Positions 16,507 through 25,129 of a stretch of 64,000 nt of DNA are shown one piece after another. The notes below the pieces were generated by a model. The model worked only from the letters and a program-made list of their open reading frames with translations, was not told the DNA's origin and did no database searches. The position numbers and the translations under genes are program-made. How positions within the stretch are numbered: position 1 is the first letter of the stretch; the number at the start of each line of letters is the position of its first letter. The stretch comes from Candidatus Cloacimonas sp. GTDB lineage: Bacteria; Cloacimonadota; Cloacimonadia; Cloacimonadales; Cloacimonadaceae. The stretch is from contig JALOCJ010000002.1 of the NCBI GenBank assembly GCA_023227825.1, positions 62,001 to 126,000 of the forward strand, in the 5' to 3' direction.

Positions 16507-17115
16507 TTAACAGCATAATTCGGATTGGGGATGTTCTCCCTTACTTGTAAACAGCTCATTTTCTATCAATTCAATCAGCAGATGGATAATAATTCCGTGA
16601 ATTTCCTGAATGCGAGCTGTGTTATCAGAGGGCACAATAATTTCATAATCACAAAATCCTTTCAGTTTGCCACCTTCTTTTCCCAAAAGAGAAGCAGTAA
16701 AACATTCCTTCCTTTTAGCTGTTTCCAAAGCTTTGATAATATTGGTAGAATTCCCGCTGGTGGAAAATCCTAAAACCAAATCCCCTTTTAAGGCAAAAGC
16801 ATCCACGCCTCTGGCAAAAACATTATCCCAGCCATAATCATTAGCTACGCAACTTAAATAGCCGGGATCGCTTAAAGCAATAGCGGAAAGAGCGTTACGG
16901 TCTTTATTAAAACGCCCTGAAAGTTCTTCCGCAAAATGAATAGCATCACACATTGAACCGCCATTTCCACAGGCAATAAGTTTTCCCTGTTTCAGCAAAA
17001 CATCTGCCATTTGTTTTGCCATTGCTTCAATTTGTTTAAGAATGTTTTCTCTATTCAGTACTCGGGAAATTAGTTCCTGTGCTTCTTGGAAGGTCTCTCT
17101 AATTGTGCTGTTCAA
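16507..17115 (-). CDS. gmhA: Sedoheptulose-7-phosphate isomerase
   Basis: 202 residues, single SIS domain. Motifs IACGNGGSMCDAIHFAEELSGRF, FARGVDAFALKGDLVLGFSTSGNS and IQEIHGIIIHLLIELIE match GmhA; the helix after the second motif carries the usual E and H. It converts sedoheptulose 7-phosphate to D-glycero-manno-heptose 7-phosphate, the first step towards ADP-heptose for LPS. The start is TTG at 17115: AAGGAG lies 9 bases upstream and overlaps the stop of add, and no ATG is available in the same region. It is 13 bases after add. Pairs functionally with the GT9 transferase at 6.1 kb. Confidence 0.92.
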   Translation of the reverse strand: MNSTIRETFQEAQELISRVLNRENILKQIEAMAKQMADVLLKQGKLIACGNGGSMCDAIHFAEELSGRFNKDRNALSAIALSDPGYLSCVANDYGWDNVFARGVDAFALKGDLVLGFSTSGNSTNIIKALETAKRKECFTASLLGKEGGKLKGFCDYEIIVPSDNTARIQEIHGIIIHLLIELIENELFTSKGEHPQSELCC

Positions 17116-17128
17116 GTTTAGTTGCTCC

Positions 17129-18208
17129 TTACAGATTTTCTTTCACTTTCACCCTGGTTTTCAATTCCTGCTCTTCTATATCATCAAATTCTTTCAAAAT
17201 CTGATTGATCAGACGCACTCTTTCCTTATAGGGCAGAAAGGCACTTTTGAAACCGTTTAAAATGATATATTTCACAGTAGGATAATCCAAACCAAGTTCA
17301 TTGATCGCCAGCATATATTCATCGGTAACGGTTGTATTACTTATCGTTCTATTATCGGTATTGATTGTTACCCGCAAACCATAATTAATATATAAATCAA
17401 TAGGATGTCTGCGAATATCAGGAACAGCTTTTGTATGCAGGTTGCTGGTTAAACAAATCTCTAAAGGAATCCTGTGGTCATTTACATAATTTAACAGGTC
17501 TCCATCTTCCACCAAACGTGTTCCGTGTCCAATTCTATGGGTTCCACAATAATGCAATGCCTGATGGATACTTTCCGGTCCATAAGCTTCACCTGCATGT
17601 ATAGTAATGTTTAGGTTATTACGCAAAGCCAGATCAAATGCCTCTTTATGGTCTTTAGCAGGATGTTTATATTCACCTCCAGCCAGGTCAAATCCGATAA
17701 CTCCTTTGTTTTTGAAGGCAACTGCCAATTCCGCAAGTTTCAAAGAAGTATTGGGGTCCATATTTCTGATACCGCAAATAATAACCCCCGTCTTAATGCC
17801 AAAATCTTTTTCTCCCTGTTGTAAGCCATCAATAACTGCCTGAGAGATTTCTGTAAGTTTTAGTCCTTGGTCGGTATGCAAAATAGGAGAATAACGCACT
17901 TCCATATAACGCACATTTTCCGCTGCGGCATCTTCTGCCAGTTCATAAGCCGCGCGTCTTAGTCCTTCCTCATTTTGTAAAACGAGATTTACGATGGGAA
18001 AGGCGCGTAAATAATCATCCAAACTTGTTGTCCGCTCTCCGCAAACCAATAGTTTGCGTAATTCAACAGGGTCCATTGTAGGCAGCTTGATATTATACTT
18101 TTTTGCCAGATCAATTATGGTCTCAATGCGGACACTGCCATCCAAGTGAACATGCAAGTCCGTTTTGGGCAGTTTTTTAATGAATTCCTTTGTCATCTTG
18201 ATTTTCAT
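17129..18208 (-). CDS. add: Adenosine deaminase
   Basis: 359 residues. Zinc site HVHLDGS near residue 18, substrate and metal residues in HAGEAYGP near 205, HRIGHGTRL near 227, and NTDNRTIS near 285 (the bacterial variant of the NTDDP motif). It deaminates adenosine or deoxyadenosine to inosine in purine salvage. The start has GAGGA 8 bases upstream. It heads a close run of three genes, add-gmhA-endonuclease I; linking a secreted nuclease with nucleoside salvage is plausible but gmhA in the middle does not fit that idea. Confidence 0.94.
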   Translation of the reverse strand: MKIKMTKEFIKKLPKTDLHVHLDGSVRIETIIDLAKKYNIKLPTMDPVELRKLLVCGERTTSLDDYLRAFPIVNLVLQNEEGLRRAAYELAEDAAAENVRYMEVRYSPILHTDQGLKLTEISQAVIDGLQQGEKDFGIKTGVIICGIRNMDPNTSLKLAELAVAFKNKGVIGFDLAGGEYKHPAKDHKEAFDLALRNNLNITIHAGEAYGPESIHQALHYCGTHRIGHGTRLVEDGDLLNYVNDHRIPLEICLTSNLHTKAVPDIRRHPIDLYINYGLRVTINTDNRTISNTTVTDEYMLAINELGLDYPTVKYIILNGFKSAFLPYKERVRLINQILKEFDDIEEQELKTRVKVKENL

Positions 18209-18350
18209 TTTTTCTTCCTCTTTCTTCTTTAACAGACATAATATTTAATAAAAGCCAAATGTCAAATAGTTTTTATGTTATACAGGCAAAATAAATTAGG
18301 TAAGAGAACTTATTGCTCAAAATCCCCAGATAATTTTCACTCTCTAACAG

Positions 18351-19001
18351 CTATTGAATCTTTTCCATATCATAAAAGAATCTGCCATAACTAATAGGGC
18401 ATTTTAGCAACAAAGTTTTAGAGTTTGAGTTCCGGGCAAGAGCGTAACGCCAACCTTCAGGTTCTCTATTAAACTGGCTCACTATTCTTTTCAAGACATT
18501 CTTAGGATAGTTACTTTCCGGATCGGATTTTTTCCCCCAAAGATTTTCAGGTTTATTAGGAAGAGACGGTTTAGAAGGTTTTTTCCCAAAAACCTTTAAA
18601 TAGGCATTTTCATCTGCCACCAGCCAAGATTCTATCATTGCTTTGGGAATCATTGGAATACCGATTACTTTATGGGAATAGAAGGAAAACCCGAAAGAGA
18701 TATCCTGATAGATTATCTCAAAATCATTATTATCACAATCAACATAGCATATTGCCACTTTATAAGAATGTAAAATTGCGTATCTGCCAAGTCGTTCTGC
18801 TTTTACGGAATGGCCCTTCTTACATTTTACTTTCTGAATCTTTGGCAATTCATTTTTTCCTATGCCATCAATCTGTAGTTTTTTTGTAGAAGCATTTTTT
18901 ATATAGGCAACAGCGGGACCATCTATCCACACAGAAGTATTGTAATCCTTTTTCCCTACATCCGTAGGACCTTCACCACAGACGATAACTTTAATTGTCA
19001 T
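18351..19001 (-). CDS. DUF4276-like protein (possible TOPRIM-type nuclease partner)
   Basis: 216 residues. The N-terminus VIVCGEGPTDVGKK holds a glutamate, CYVDCDNNDF an acidic D-x-D, and MIPKAMIESWLVADENAY the E-W-D pattern seen in DUF4276 proteins, which are related to TOPRIM folds. This layout suits a metal-dependent nuclease or effector. It overlaps the upstream AAA ATPase by 11 bases and has only a weak ribosome binding site, so it is translated by coupling. Such pairs resemble AAA-TOPRIM anti-phage modules (PARIS, AbiL-like), but the assignment to any named system is inference. No other defence gene is next to it. Confidence 0.68.
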   Translation of the reverse strand: MTIKVIVCGEGPTDVGKKDYNTSVWIDGPAVAYIKNASTKKLQIDGIGKNELPKIQKVKCKKGHSVKAERLGRYAILHSYKVAICYVDCDNNDFEIIYQDISFGFSFYSHKVIGIPMIPKAMIESWLVADENAYLKVFGKKPSKPSLPNKPENLWGKKSDPESNYPKNVLKRIVSQFNREPEGWRYALARNSNSKTLLLKCPISYGRFFYDMEKIQ

Positions 19002-20214
19002 CCGGTTCTAATAATTCCTTTTCAGTAAGATTAATCCAGATTTCCCCCGGGCTCATATAATCCAGAAAGGTCTTGATTTTTTTTGTGTTAAAAACTTTCT
19101 TTGCATTGATACTGCCATCATTTTTTCTGTAAACATAGATAATATCTTCTGGCTTAAAATCATCCAGCATTAAGGAACTATGAGTAGTGAGTAATAATTG
19201 ATGCCTGGTTTGAGAGGTGAATTCATAAAGCAGTTCTACTATTTTTGTAGTGATATAAGGGTTTAGTCCATTTTCAATTTCATCCAGCATCAGCAAACCG
19301 GAATTGTATTTAATATTCAAAAGGGCAACGAAAGCCAAAATGCGTAAAGTTCCGTCACTTATATGATAGGGTTTCACTTTAATTTTATTAGAGCCGAATT
19401 TTTCGTTTATAAATAACTCAACCCAACCTGGAGTTCCTTTGGTATAAGCATCAATTGATTCCATACTGCTTAAAATTGATTGCACTGTTTTAGTATAACT
19501 TTCCTTTTGTTGAGGATTCATCTGTTTTATGAAGGCAGCCAGTTGTTTTCCACCTACACCAATATCATCTGTAATTCCTCTACTTGATCTGCGCATATTT
19601 TCTGCTGCCAGGGTTTCAAAATTTGCTGTATGTTTAAGGAAATCTTTCAGCAGGCAAATTTCTTTATTACTAGCGAAATCAATAATTTTTAGCCCCGAAG
19701 AACCCAAAGACAAAGAGAATTCTGATTCTTGATTTTTTATTTTCTGATCAGGAAATGATTCATAAATAACAATTCCATCTTTATAGGTGTATAAAGGAAT
19801 TAGCTTATTATCAAGCTCTTGCTGTTTATCTATGTTACAATATGATTTCTTCCATTTGCCATTTACTTTAGAAATGCTTTCCTTAATCAGATTAACACTA
19901 GTAGCAGAAATAAGCTTATATTCTATCTGCCAGATGAGAAGAAAAGTTTTATCATTCTCCTCAAATTCAAAAATTGACCTATAGGATAGAATGGATTTTT
20001 TAGATATTTGGGATTTAATATCGGAGACCTTCCATTTTTTATCCATTAAATATTCTGCTACATCTCTAAAAACGCAATTTGCCAGTAAATCCAATGCTTG
20101 CAGAATAGTGGTTTTCCCGGAAGAGTTGATACCAATTAAAACATTTATCTTATCAAGGTTTAAGGTAAGATCGGTAATACCTTTAAAGCCCTTTATTGTT
20201 ACTTGTTTAAGCAT
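18991..20214 (-). CDS. AAA-family ATPase (OLD/RecF-like, AAA_21)
   Basis: 407 residues from ATG 20214, which has GGAGGAAG directly upstream; an in-frame TTG at 20226 is less likely. N-terminal KGFKGITDLTLNLDKINVLIG and Walker A GINSSGKTT (about residues 30-38), the signature-like region YHISDGTLRILAFVALL near 285, Walker B GLLMLDEIENGLNP near 310, and the H-loop LLLTTHSSLMLDD near 340. This is the SMC/ABC-like ATPase class that acts with a partner nuclease or toxin. It is the first gene of a two-gene unit with the DUF4276-like protein and lies between rnhC and add. The bracketed insertion, both genes together, is typical of a mobile accessory cassette. Confidence 0.82.
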   Translation of the reverse strand: MLKQVTIKGFKGITDLTLNLDKINVLIGINSSGKTTILQALDLLANCVFRDVAEYLMDKKWKVSDIKSQISKKSILSYRSIFEFEENDKTFLLIWQIEYKLISATSVNLIKESISKVNGKWKKSYCNIDKQQELDNKLIPLYTYKDGIVIYESFPDQKIKNQESEFSLSLGSSGLKIIDFASNKEICLLKDFLKHTANFETLAAENMRRSSRGITDDIGVGGKQLAAFIKQMNPQQKESYTKTVQSILSSMESIDAYTKGTPGWVELFINEKFGSNKIKVKPYHISDGTLRILAFVALLNIKYNSGLLMLDEIENGLNPYITTKIVELLYEFTSQTRHQLLLTTHSSLMLDDFKPEDIIYVYRKNDGSINAKKVFNTKKIKTFLDYMSPGEIWINLTEKELLEPDDN

Positions 20215-20301
20215 CTCTTCCTCCAAGGCAGATTATTTATTTATCAAATTACACTGATATTATATTCTCTAATGATGTCAAGGTAAAAGCCGTTAACCAT
20301 A

Positions 20302-21231
20302 TCATTCAGGCAAGTTATTTATCTGGTTGGTAGTTTTGAAATGCAGTTTGGCAACTTCGCCGAGGCGTTTTTCTCCATATTTTTTAATAAATTCCTGAGC
20401 ATAATTTATAACACTGCTGTTAGCGCTTTGAGGAAAATTCAGCTGATAGAATTTACGCATAGCATTAAATGCTTCCAGAAATTGATAGCGGGCAATAATA
20501 GAAGCGGAAGCAACTGCAGGATCAATTTCAGCTCCTGTTCTTTCAATGCAGGGAAGGGAGAATTTTTTCTCTTGTAAAGCGTATTTTGTTTTATGTGACA
20601 TACTGAATTGGTCAACAAGCACTCCTTCACTTTCGGGATGTTTTTTCTGCAAAGCGATAATAGCAGTGGAGTGTAACCAGGCAAGCAAATCATTCAGGTT
20701 TTTCTTTTGAGCTTTGAATTTGGCTATCAATTCATTATATTTTTCCGGTTTAATAACAATACAATAAATGCAGTTAGCGTGATTTTTATAGAGATATTTG
20801 GCAATTCTGTTTATTTCTTCATTGTTTAGTTTTTTACTATCCATCACTCCGATATTTTTAAATTCATTTTCCCTACCTCTTTTAAAGGCAAAGGCGCAAA
20901 CGACCAAGGGCCCAAAATAATCACCTTTTCCACATTCATCGCTTCCTATCCAGGCGTTCCAGGTATGCATTGGAGGAAGTTCTAATTGTAAATCTTCCTG
21001 GAATCTGCACAAGTCACCTAAGAGTTTTTTTAAGGGATTATTATTCCCTGTTGTAACTGTGGAAATTCCCTTTTTTGGGGAATAATAGATATTCAGAATG
21101 CTTTTATAGTTATTTCTGGAGACCTTTAATTGAACTCCGTAAGGAAGTTCTACTTGTTCATCAATGGCAATTCCTGTTTTCTGCAATTCAGGAAGCAAGT
21201 AAGACAGGTATTTTTCCAGTTCTTTATGCAT
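20302..21231 (-). CDS. rnhC: Ribonuclease HIII
   Basis: 309 residues from ATG 21231, which overlaps the folC stop by eight bases (ATGCATAA); a longer in-frame start inside folC is unlikely. The N-terminal 90 residues fit the TBP-like substrate-binding domain of HIII enzymes. The catalytic domain has GSDECGKGDYFGPLVVCAFA (the DE pair and HIII-type GKGDxFGP), MDSKKLN, a downstream aspartate in VLVDQFSM, and EIDPAVASASIIARY. It cleaves RNA of RNA-DNA hybrids. Close to an accessory ATPase pair on its 3' side. Confidence 0.92.
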   Translation of the reverse strand: MHKELEKYLSYLLPELQKTGIAIDEQVELPYGVQLKVSRNNYKSILNIYYSPKKGISTVTTGNNNPLKKLLGDLCRFQEDLQLELPPMHTWNAWIGSDECGKGDYFGPLVVCAFAFKRGRENEFKNIGVMDSKKLNNEEINRIAKYLYKNHANCIYCIVIKPEKYNELIAKFKAQKKNLNDLLAWLHSTAIIALQKKHPESEGVLVDQFSMSHKTKYALQEKKFSLPCIERTGAEIDPAVASASIIARYQFLEAFNAMRKFYQLNFPQSANSSVINYAQEFIKKYGEKRLGEVAKLHFKTTNQINNLPE

Positions 21232-22504
21232 TATCTTTTTGGAACTCAAGCACTTCGCCAACTGTAAAAAGAGAACCGCAAACAATTAAAATATCGTTCG
21301 GTTTACATTCTTTTACGGCCAAAGCATAAGCTTCAGTAACTGTATAAGCTGTTTTATACGGTATATTATATTTTTCTATAACAGCTACCTGTTCTTCAAC
21401 TGAAGCGGCTCTTTCGGATTGATTTTGGGCAACATAGAATTGTTCCGCTTTAGGACAAAGGAGAGAAAGCATTTGTTTATAGTCCTTGTCTCTTAAGATG
21501 GAGACCATAAATTTTACTTTACGGTTGGGGAAAATTTTCTCCAGAGTGGACATCAATGCTTTCACACCATGCACATTATGAGCACCATCAACGATTATAA
21601 TTGGCTTTTGGGAAAGCAATTGCATTCTGCCTTTCCAAGAAATATGTTGAAGAGCTTTCCGGATAATTTCTTCCGAAATAGGCAATTTTTTCTTTTCCGC
21701 ATAGAGGATAAAGGCAGTAAGTGCAGTACCAATATTAATTGCCTGGTGTTCTCCTATCAGATTTGCTTCCAGATTTTGGAATTCATAATTGCCGAAATGA
21801 AAGTTAAAACTTATACCTGTTATATTATCTTTACTGATAGATGTCTGCCAATCGCGTTTATAGCGAAAAACAGGAACTTGTTTCAAGGCTGCTATACCTT
21901 CAATAATTGAGCGGGGGGAATCTTCTATATCACCTAAAACCAAAGGGATACCTTCTTTAATAATGCCTGCTTTTTCCGCGGCAATTATTTCTAAAGTTCC
22001 CCCCAGGGTTTTTATATGGTCAAGTCCAATATTAGTAATTACAGCAACATCAGGGGAAAAAAGGTTGGTGGCATCCAAACGTCCTCCCAAACCAACTTCA
22101 ATAATAGATACCTCCACATTTTGTTCCCTGAACATTGAAAAAGCAAGAGCAGTAGTTATTTCAAAGAAGGATGCTTCCCATTTCTCAAACAGATTTTCAT
22201 AGCGGAGGAAAGTATTAAGAATTTTTTCAAAGGAGGGTTCTTTACCATTTATCCGAAAGCGTTCACTATAGTTTATCAAATGGGGCGAAGTATTTAAAGC
22301 TGTGTTTAATCCACTATCCAAACAGAGAGCTTCCAGGGTAGCACAAACACTTCCTTTTCCATTAGTTCCTCCAATATGAAAACCGTTTAACTGGCGTTCC
22401 GGATTGCCCATATCTGCAAGTAAACCCTGCATTCTATTTAGTTCCAGTTTCACATTTCCGGAATAGCGTTTGAAGATATGCTCAAGAAATTCGTTGTAAA
22501 GCAT
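21224..22504 (-). CDS. folC: Folylpolyglutamate synthase / dihydrofolate synthase
   Basis: 426 residues. P-loop GGTNGKGSVCATLEAL near residue 48, the Mur-ligase-like ATP region with SPDVAVITNIGLDHIKTLGG near 150 (H-D-H type metal site), KAGIIKEG, and the C-terminal domain from IIVDGAHNVHGVKALM. It adds glutamate to dihydropteroate/folates. The downstream gene rnhC overlaps its stop. The start lies about 750 bases before the pilin-like gene start, with a weak ribosome binding site. Confidence 0.94.
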   Translation of the reverse strand: MLYNEFLEHIFKRYSGNVKLELNRMQGLLADMGNPERQLNGFHIGGTNGKGSVCATLEALCLDSGLNTALNTSPHLINYSERFRINGKEPSFEKILNTFLRYENLFEKWEASFFEITTALAFSMFREQNVEVSIIEVGLGGRLDATNLFSPDVAVITNIGLDHIKTLGGTLEIIAAEKAGIIKEGIPLVLGDIEDSPRSIIEGIAALKQVPVFRYKRDWQTSISKDNITGISFNFHFGNYEFQNLEANLIGEHQAINIGTALTAFILYAEKKKLPISEEIIRKALQHISWKGRMQLLSQKPIIIVDGAHNVHGVKALMSTLEKIFPNRKVKFMVSILRDKDYKQMLSLLCPKAEQFYVAQNQSERAASVEEQVAVIEKYNIPYKTAYTVTEAYALAVKECKPNDILIVCGSLFTVGEVLEFQKDNA

Positions 22505-22544
22505 CGGATTCTTTTGGCTGTATTAAAAGTTGCTATCTATAAAA

Positions 22545-22585
22545 GAATTCCAACAGCATCCTAGTTTCAAGATGCTGTTTGAATT
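22545..22585 (-). terminator. Probable terminator of the pilin-like gene
   Basis: Inverted repeat 22545-22560 against 22571-22586 (AACAGCATC/GATGCTGTT core extended by GAATTC/GAATT) with a ten-base loop. Read on the - strand it is followed by CTTTTATAG. It lies between the pilin-like gene stop (22616) and the folC start. Confidence 0.5.
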
Positions 22586-22615
22586 TCATATTAACCTGAA
22601 GTGGAATAATTTTCG

Positions 22616-23260
22616 TTATTCAGTTATTCCGAATTTTTCGGGAAAAAGGATTGCTCTGAGGGCAGTTGTATTAGCTTTACGTTTAGCAAAGGCATCAGGA
22701 TCGGTTTTCCAGATTTCAATATATTTATTTATCAATTCAACTTTTTTTGCACCATTTAAGCCAGTTTCGGAATCTATGTAAGCAATATCTTCAGTCATAT
22801 AATTTTGCAGTTGAGTGGGTTCCATATTTTCATAGAACCCTTTTTCAATAATGTGTTTAGGAAATTGGGCAAGATTGGGGCAAATAACAATTACCCCATA
22901 GTTATGTTTTATTTCTGTTCCAATTTGTTCTGCAATATATTTTCCGTAAACAAGATATTCTTTTTTCTGGCGACTGGTTTCTGGGCAAAATAAACTGGAA
23001 GCCAAATAAGTATCCTTGGGATCTGTTTTTTTGCGGGTTTTTACTAGTATTGAAAGATCACCGTTAAAATCTGCATTTGTATCATGCATATAATCTGTTG
23101 TTGCCACCCAGATTTGTTTCATATTATTAATACAGTCCTCAAGGTTCTTTTCTTTATCCAGATTAAAGAAATTCGGAACTGCCAGGATAAATACCAAAGC
23201 AATGAATAAAATTATACTGAGAACAGTATATACCGAGATTCCATTTTGGTTACGCAGCAT
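22616..23260 (-). CDS. Type IV pilin-like / pseudopilin-like protein
   Basis: 214 residues. The N-terminus MLRNQNGISVYTVLSIILFIALVFILAV has a short basic leader ending in G followed by a hydrophobic helix, as in class III (pilin) signal sequences, but mature position 5 is T rather than the usual E. The remainder (IWVATTDYMHDTN, FCPETSRQKKEYLVYGKY, NYGVIVICPNLAQFP) is globular and resembles pseudopilin heads of type II secretion-like proteins in this group. A minor pseudopilin that caps a pilus often lacks E5. No secretion apparatus genes are near. Start supported by AGGAG. A related remnant lies at 45285-45656. Confidence 0.65.
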   Translation of the reverse strand: MLRNQNGISVYTVLSIILFIALVFILAVPNFFNLDKEKNLEDCINNMKQIWVATTDYMHDTNADFNGDLSILVKTRKKTDPKDTYLASSLFCPETSRQKKEYLVYGKYIAEQIGTEIKHNYGVIVICPNLAQFPKHIIEKGFYENMEPTQLQNYMTEDIAYIDSETGLNGAKKVELINKYIEIWKTDPDAFAKRKANTTALRAILFPEKFGITE

Positions 23261-23315
23261 AAATAACTCCTGAATGAATTCTAAAGGTTATTGTTTTTAA
23301 CAATGGCTATACTCG

Positions 23316-23846
23316 TCAAGCTTTATTTTTGGGATAAAGGATTTTTGTGATGTAAGAATAGGTTTCGGGAATGTCTCTAAAACAGGAACGGTAGTCCTTA
23401 TCCTGTTCAATTTTAATGCCATTAATGCGGCGGTTAACATTACTTTCACCCCAGTTATAGGCGGCTAAAGTTAAACTCCAATTGTCATTATATTTGTTTT
23501 TTAAATAGACCAAATATTTAGCTGCCAGCTTTAAATTATACACCGGTAAAAAAAGATAACCCCTTTTATGCTCTTTATGAATATAGAAAGCAGTGGATTC
23601 CTTTATTTGTCCCAAACCAATAGCTTGAGCATCAGAAATGGCAAAACTACGAAAAGAACTTTCCGTTTTAATCAAACGGTAATATATAACGGGATTAAGT
23701 CCATAATAAATTGCCACACCAATAGTTGTAAATCGCAGAGAAATAGGATTATACACCAAAATAAGTAAAATAAACAACACTAGAAGAATGCTGAAAATCC
23801 TTCCAGTATTGTGTTTTTTATCTTTTTTATGTTTACTTTCAGCCAT
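23316..23846 (-). CDS. Lytic transglycosylase (SLT domain)
   Basis: 176 residues. One N-terminal membrane helix (about residues 17-33) anchors a small SLT domain on the periplasmic side. Motifs: IKTESSFRSFAISDAQAIGLGQ with catalytic E62, then LTLAAYNWGESNVNR near 125 and IPETYSYITKILYP at the end, matching the Slt/MltE pattern (ES, GLMQ-like GLGQ, AYN, and ETxxY). It cleaves peptidoglycan to 1,6-anhydromuropeptides. A single small domain of this sort often opens the wall for envelope machines. It lies 55 bases upstream of the pilin-like gene in the same orientation. Confidence 0.9.
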   Translation of the reverse strand: MAESKHKKDKKHNTGRIFSILLVLFILLILVYNPISLRFTTIGVAIYYGLNPVIYYRLIKTESSFRSFAISDAQAIGLGQIKESTAFYIHKEHKRGYLFLPVYNLKLAAKYLVYLKNKYNDNWSLTLAAYNWGESNVNRRINGIKIEQDKDYRSCFRDIPETYSYITKILYPKNKA

Positions 23847-23985
23847 TAGAGCTTTTCTTTTCTTACTTTTATTTTGTCAGTATTGCTTTTTAGTTATCTT
23901 CTATTAGCGCAATTCCTTTTTTTACTGGTTTTGGTAACTGTTCGGTAAGTTATCTATATTTTTTCTAATAGCAAAAACAGGATAG

Positions 23986-24471
23986 TTACACCAGTTTTTT
24001 CTTCATTTCGCTGAGCTTTAAAATATGACTTACTTCCTCATTGATTATTTTCCTTAAAGCATTATGTGTTCTGGCTTCGTTGATATTGTCAGAAATAGTA
24101 TGAAAATAGAGCAGAGTATCCTTTTCAAAAGAAATTGCATTATCCACGATTTCTTTTATGTCTTTAGCTTTAGTAGCCAGTTGAATCGCTGAAAACTCAC
24201 TGTTAAAAATCCTGCTTTCTACAATTGTTTTCAAGTATTCAGCAATAAGTTCCCAATCCACAGAGAGCTGTAAAACCGTCAAATCTACTTCATTTCTCAA
24301 AGCCAAAAAGGTTTTTTCATGTCTCAATTCTTCATCTCGTAAATAAATTAAAAAGTCCTTTGCTTTTTCATCAAGGTCTTTTCTTTTAGCTGCTTCATTA
24401 TAGAAAGCATAGCCACTCCGTTCAATTTGGACTGCCATTTCAATTACTTCGTTTACAGAATATACTGCCAT
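23986..24471 (-). CDS. Ferritin-like di-iron protein (rubrerythrin-type helical bundle)
   Basis: 161 residues from ATG 24471, preceded by GGGAGGAAAAA; an upstream in-frame ATG would add 23 residues without a ribosome binding site. Four-helix-bundle pattern: AVQIERSGYAFYNEAAKR near 15, RDEELRHEKTFLALRN near 48 with ExxxH, SFEKDTLLYFHTI near 110, and INEEVSHILKLSEM near 145 with ExxH. These match the iron ligands of rubrerythrin/erythrin-like domains. No rubredoxin-like C-terminal domain is present. Probable role in peroxide or iron handling in an anaerobe. Confidence 0.8.
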   Translation of the reverse strand: MAVYSVNEVIEMAVQIERSGYAFYNEAAKRKDLDEKAKDFLIYLRDEELRHEKTFLALRNEVDLTVLQLSVDWELIAEYLKTIVESRIFNSEFSAIQLATKAKDIKEIVDNAISFEKDTLLYFHTISDNINEARTHNALRKIINEEVSHILKLSEMKKKLV

Positions 24472-24612
24472 TTTTTCCTCCCTAGAAATTATTTTTCCCT
24501 TTTTATAATAATATAGAGAGAAGTCAAGAAGAAAATACAAAAAAAAAGTGAGATAGCAAGATAGTGAAAGAGCAGATTGTAAAGACCGTAAAAAAGTTTA
24601 GAAGGTTTTATA

Positions 24613-24704
24613 CCGGATAGTTGACATCCTCGTCAACCAAAATCACCGGATGGTTGACATCCTCGTCAACCAAAATCACCGGATGGTTGACTTCCTCGTC
24701 AACC
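24613..24704 (-). repeat. Three tandem family A hairpins, 33-base period
   Basis: Hairpins at 24619-24638, 24652-24671 and 24685-24704, all GTTGAC-stemmed and read on the - strand (loop GAGGAT or GAGGAA, trailing box ATCCGG). The linker between them is GTGATTTTG. The same 33-base unit occurs three times in inverted orientation at 34986-35071. Confidence 0.85.
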
Positions 24705-24753
24705 TCTCGTTAAATTCACATTTTTTTATCATAATACTCCCATATCTATCCCT

Positions 24754-24915
24754 TATGATTCCCATATCGGATATGGGAATGATATGGGAATCTCATAATC
24801 TGCATAGCGCAAAAAAGCAGGAATTGTTATACAACTAGTTTGGGATAGAAAAAGAGCAATTTCTCCGGATAACTTTTGTTTTGACTCACAATTTTTCGGT
24901 TTGTAGACCAGTTGT
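24754..24915 (+). repeat. Left arm of long inverted repeat (includes family D palindrome)
   Basis: Starts with the family D palindrome (GATTCCCATATCGGATATGG, then GAATGATATGGGAATC) and runs through TCATAATCTGCATAGCGC, GAATTGTTA, TTCTCCGGAT and TCGGTTTGTAGACCA. The reverse complement of 34545-34712 is alike over most of this length by eye. The region 24541-25129 as a whole contains no gene. Confidence 0.75.
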
Positions 24916-24936
24916 AGTGTGGTTGACAGTCAAAAA

Positions 24937-25068
24937 AACATTGTGGGATGTGGTTTCATTGCAGGCAGATGAAAATTGTGAGTCAAAACATTTATCAGAA
25001 CGGTTAAAAGTGAAAAACATTGTGGGATGTGGTTTCATTTCAGGCAGGTGAAAATTGTAAGTAAAAAC
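24937..25068 (+). repeat. Two copies of family E repeat
   Basis: Copies at 24937-24990 and 25016-25068 share AACATTGTGGGATGTGGTTT, then CATT and CAGGCAG followed by TGAAAATTGT. Further copies: 34859-34910 in the same orientation, and a degraded one at 34483-34531 in the opposite orientation. Confidence 0.85.
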
Positions 25069-25129
25069 TTCCCGCTCTAATTCCCTTCAATCTATCCGGC
25101 TTTACTAACTCTTTTTTACTTTCTGCGTT

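Noticed and set aside
20214..20226. TTG start of the AAA ATPase four codons upstream
   Set aside because: The ATG at 20214 has a GGAGGAAG ribosome binding site directly in front of it, which the TTG would overlap.
24613..24704. Short regularly spaced repeats as a possible CRISPR array
   Set aside because: The 33-base units are contiguous with constant linkers, so there are no unique spacers; no cas gene is present. The same holds for 34986-35071.
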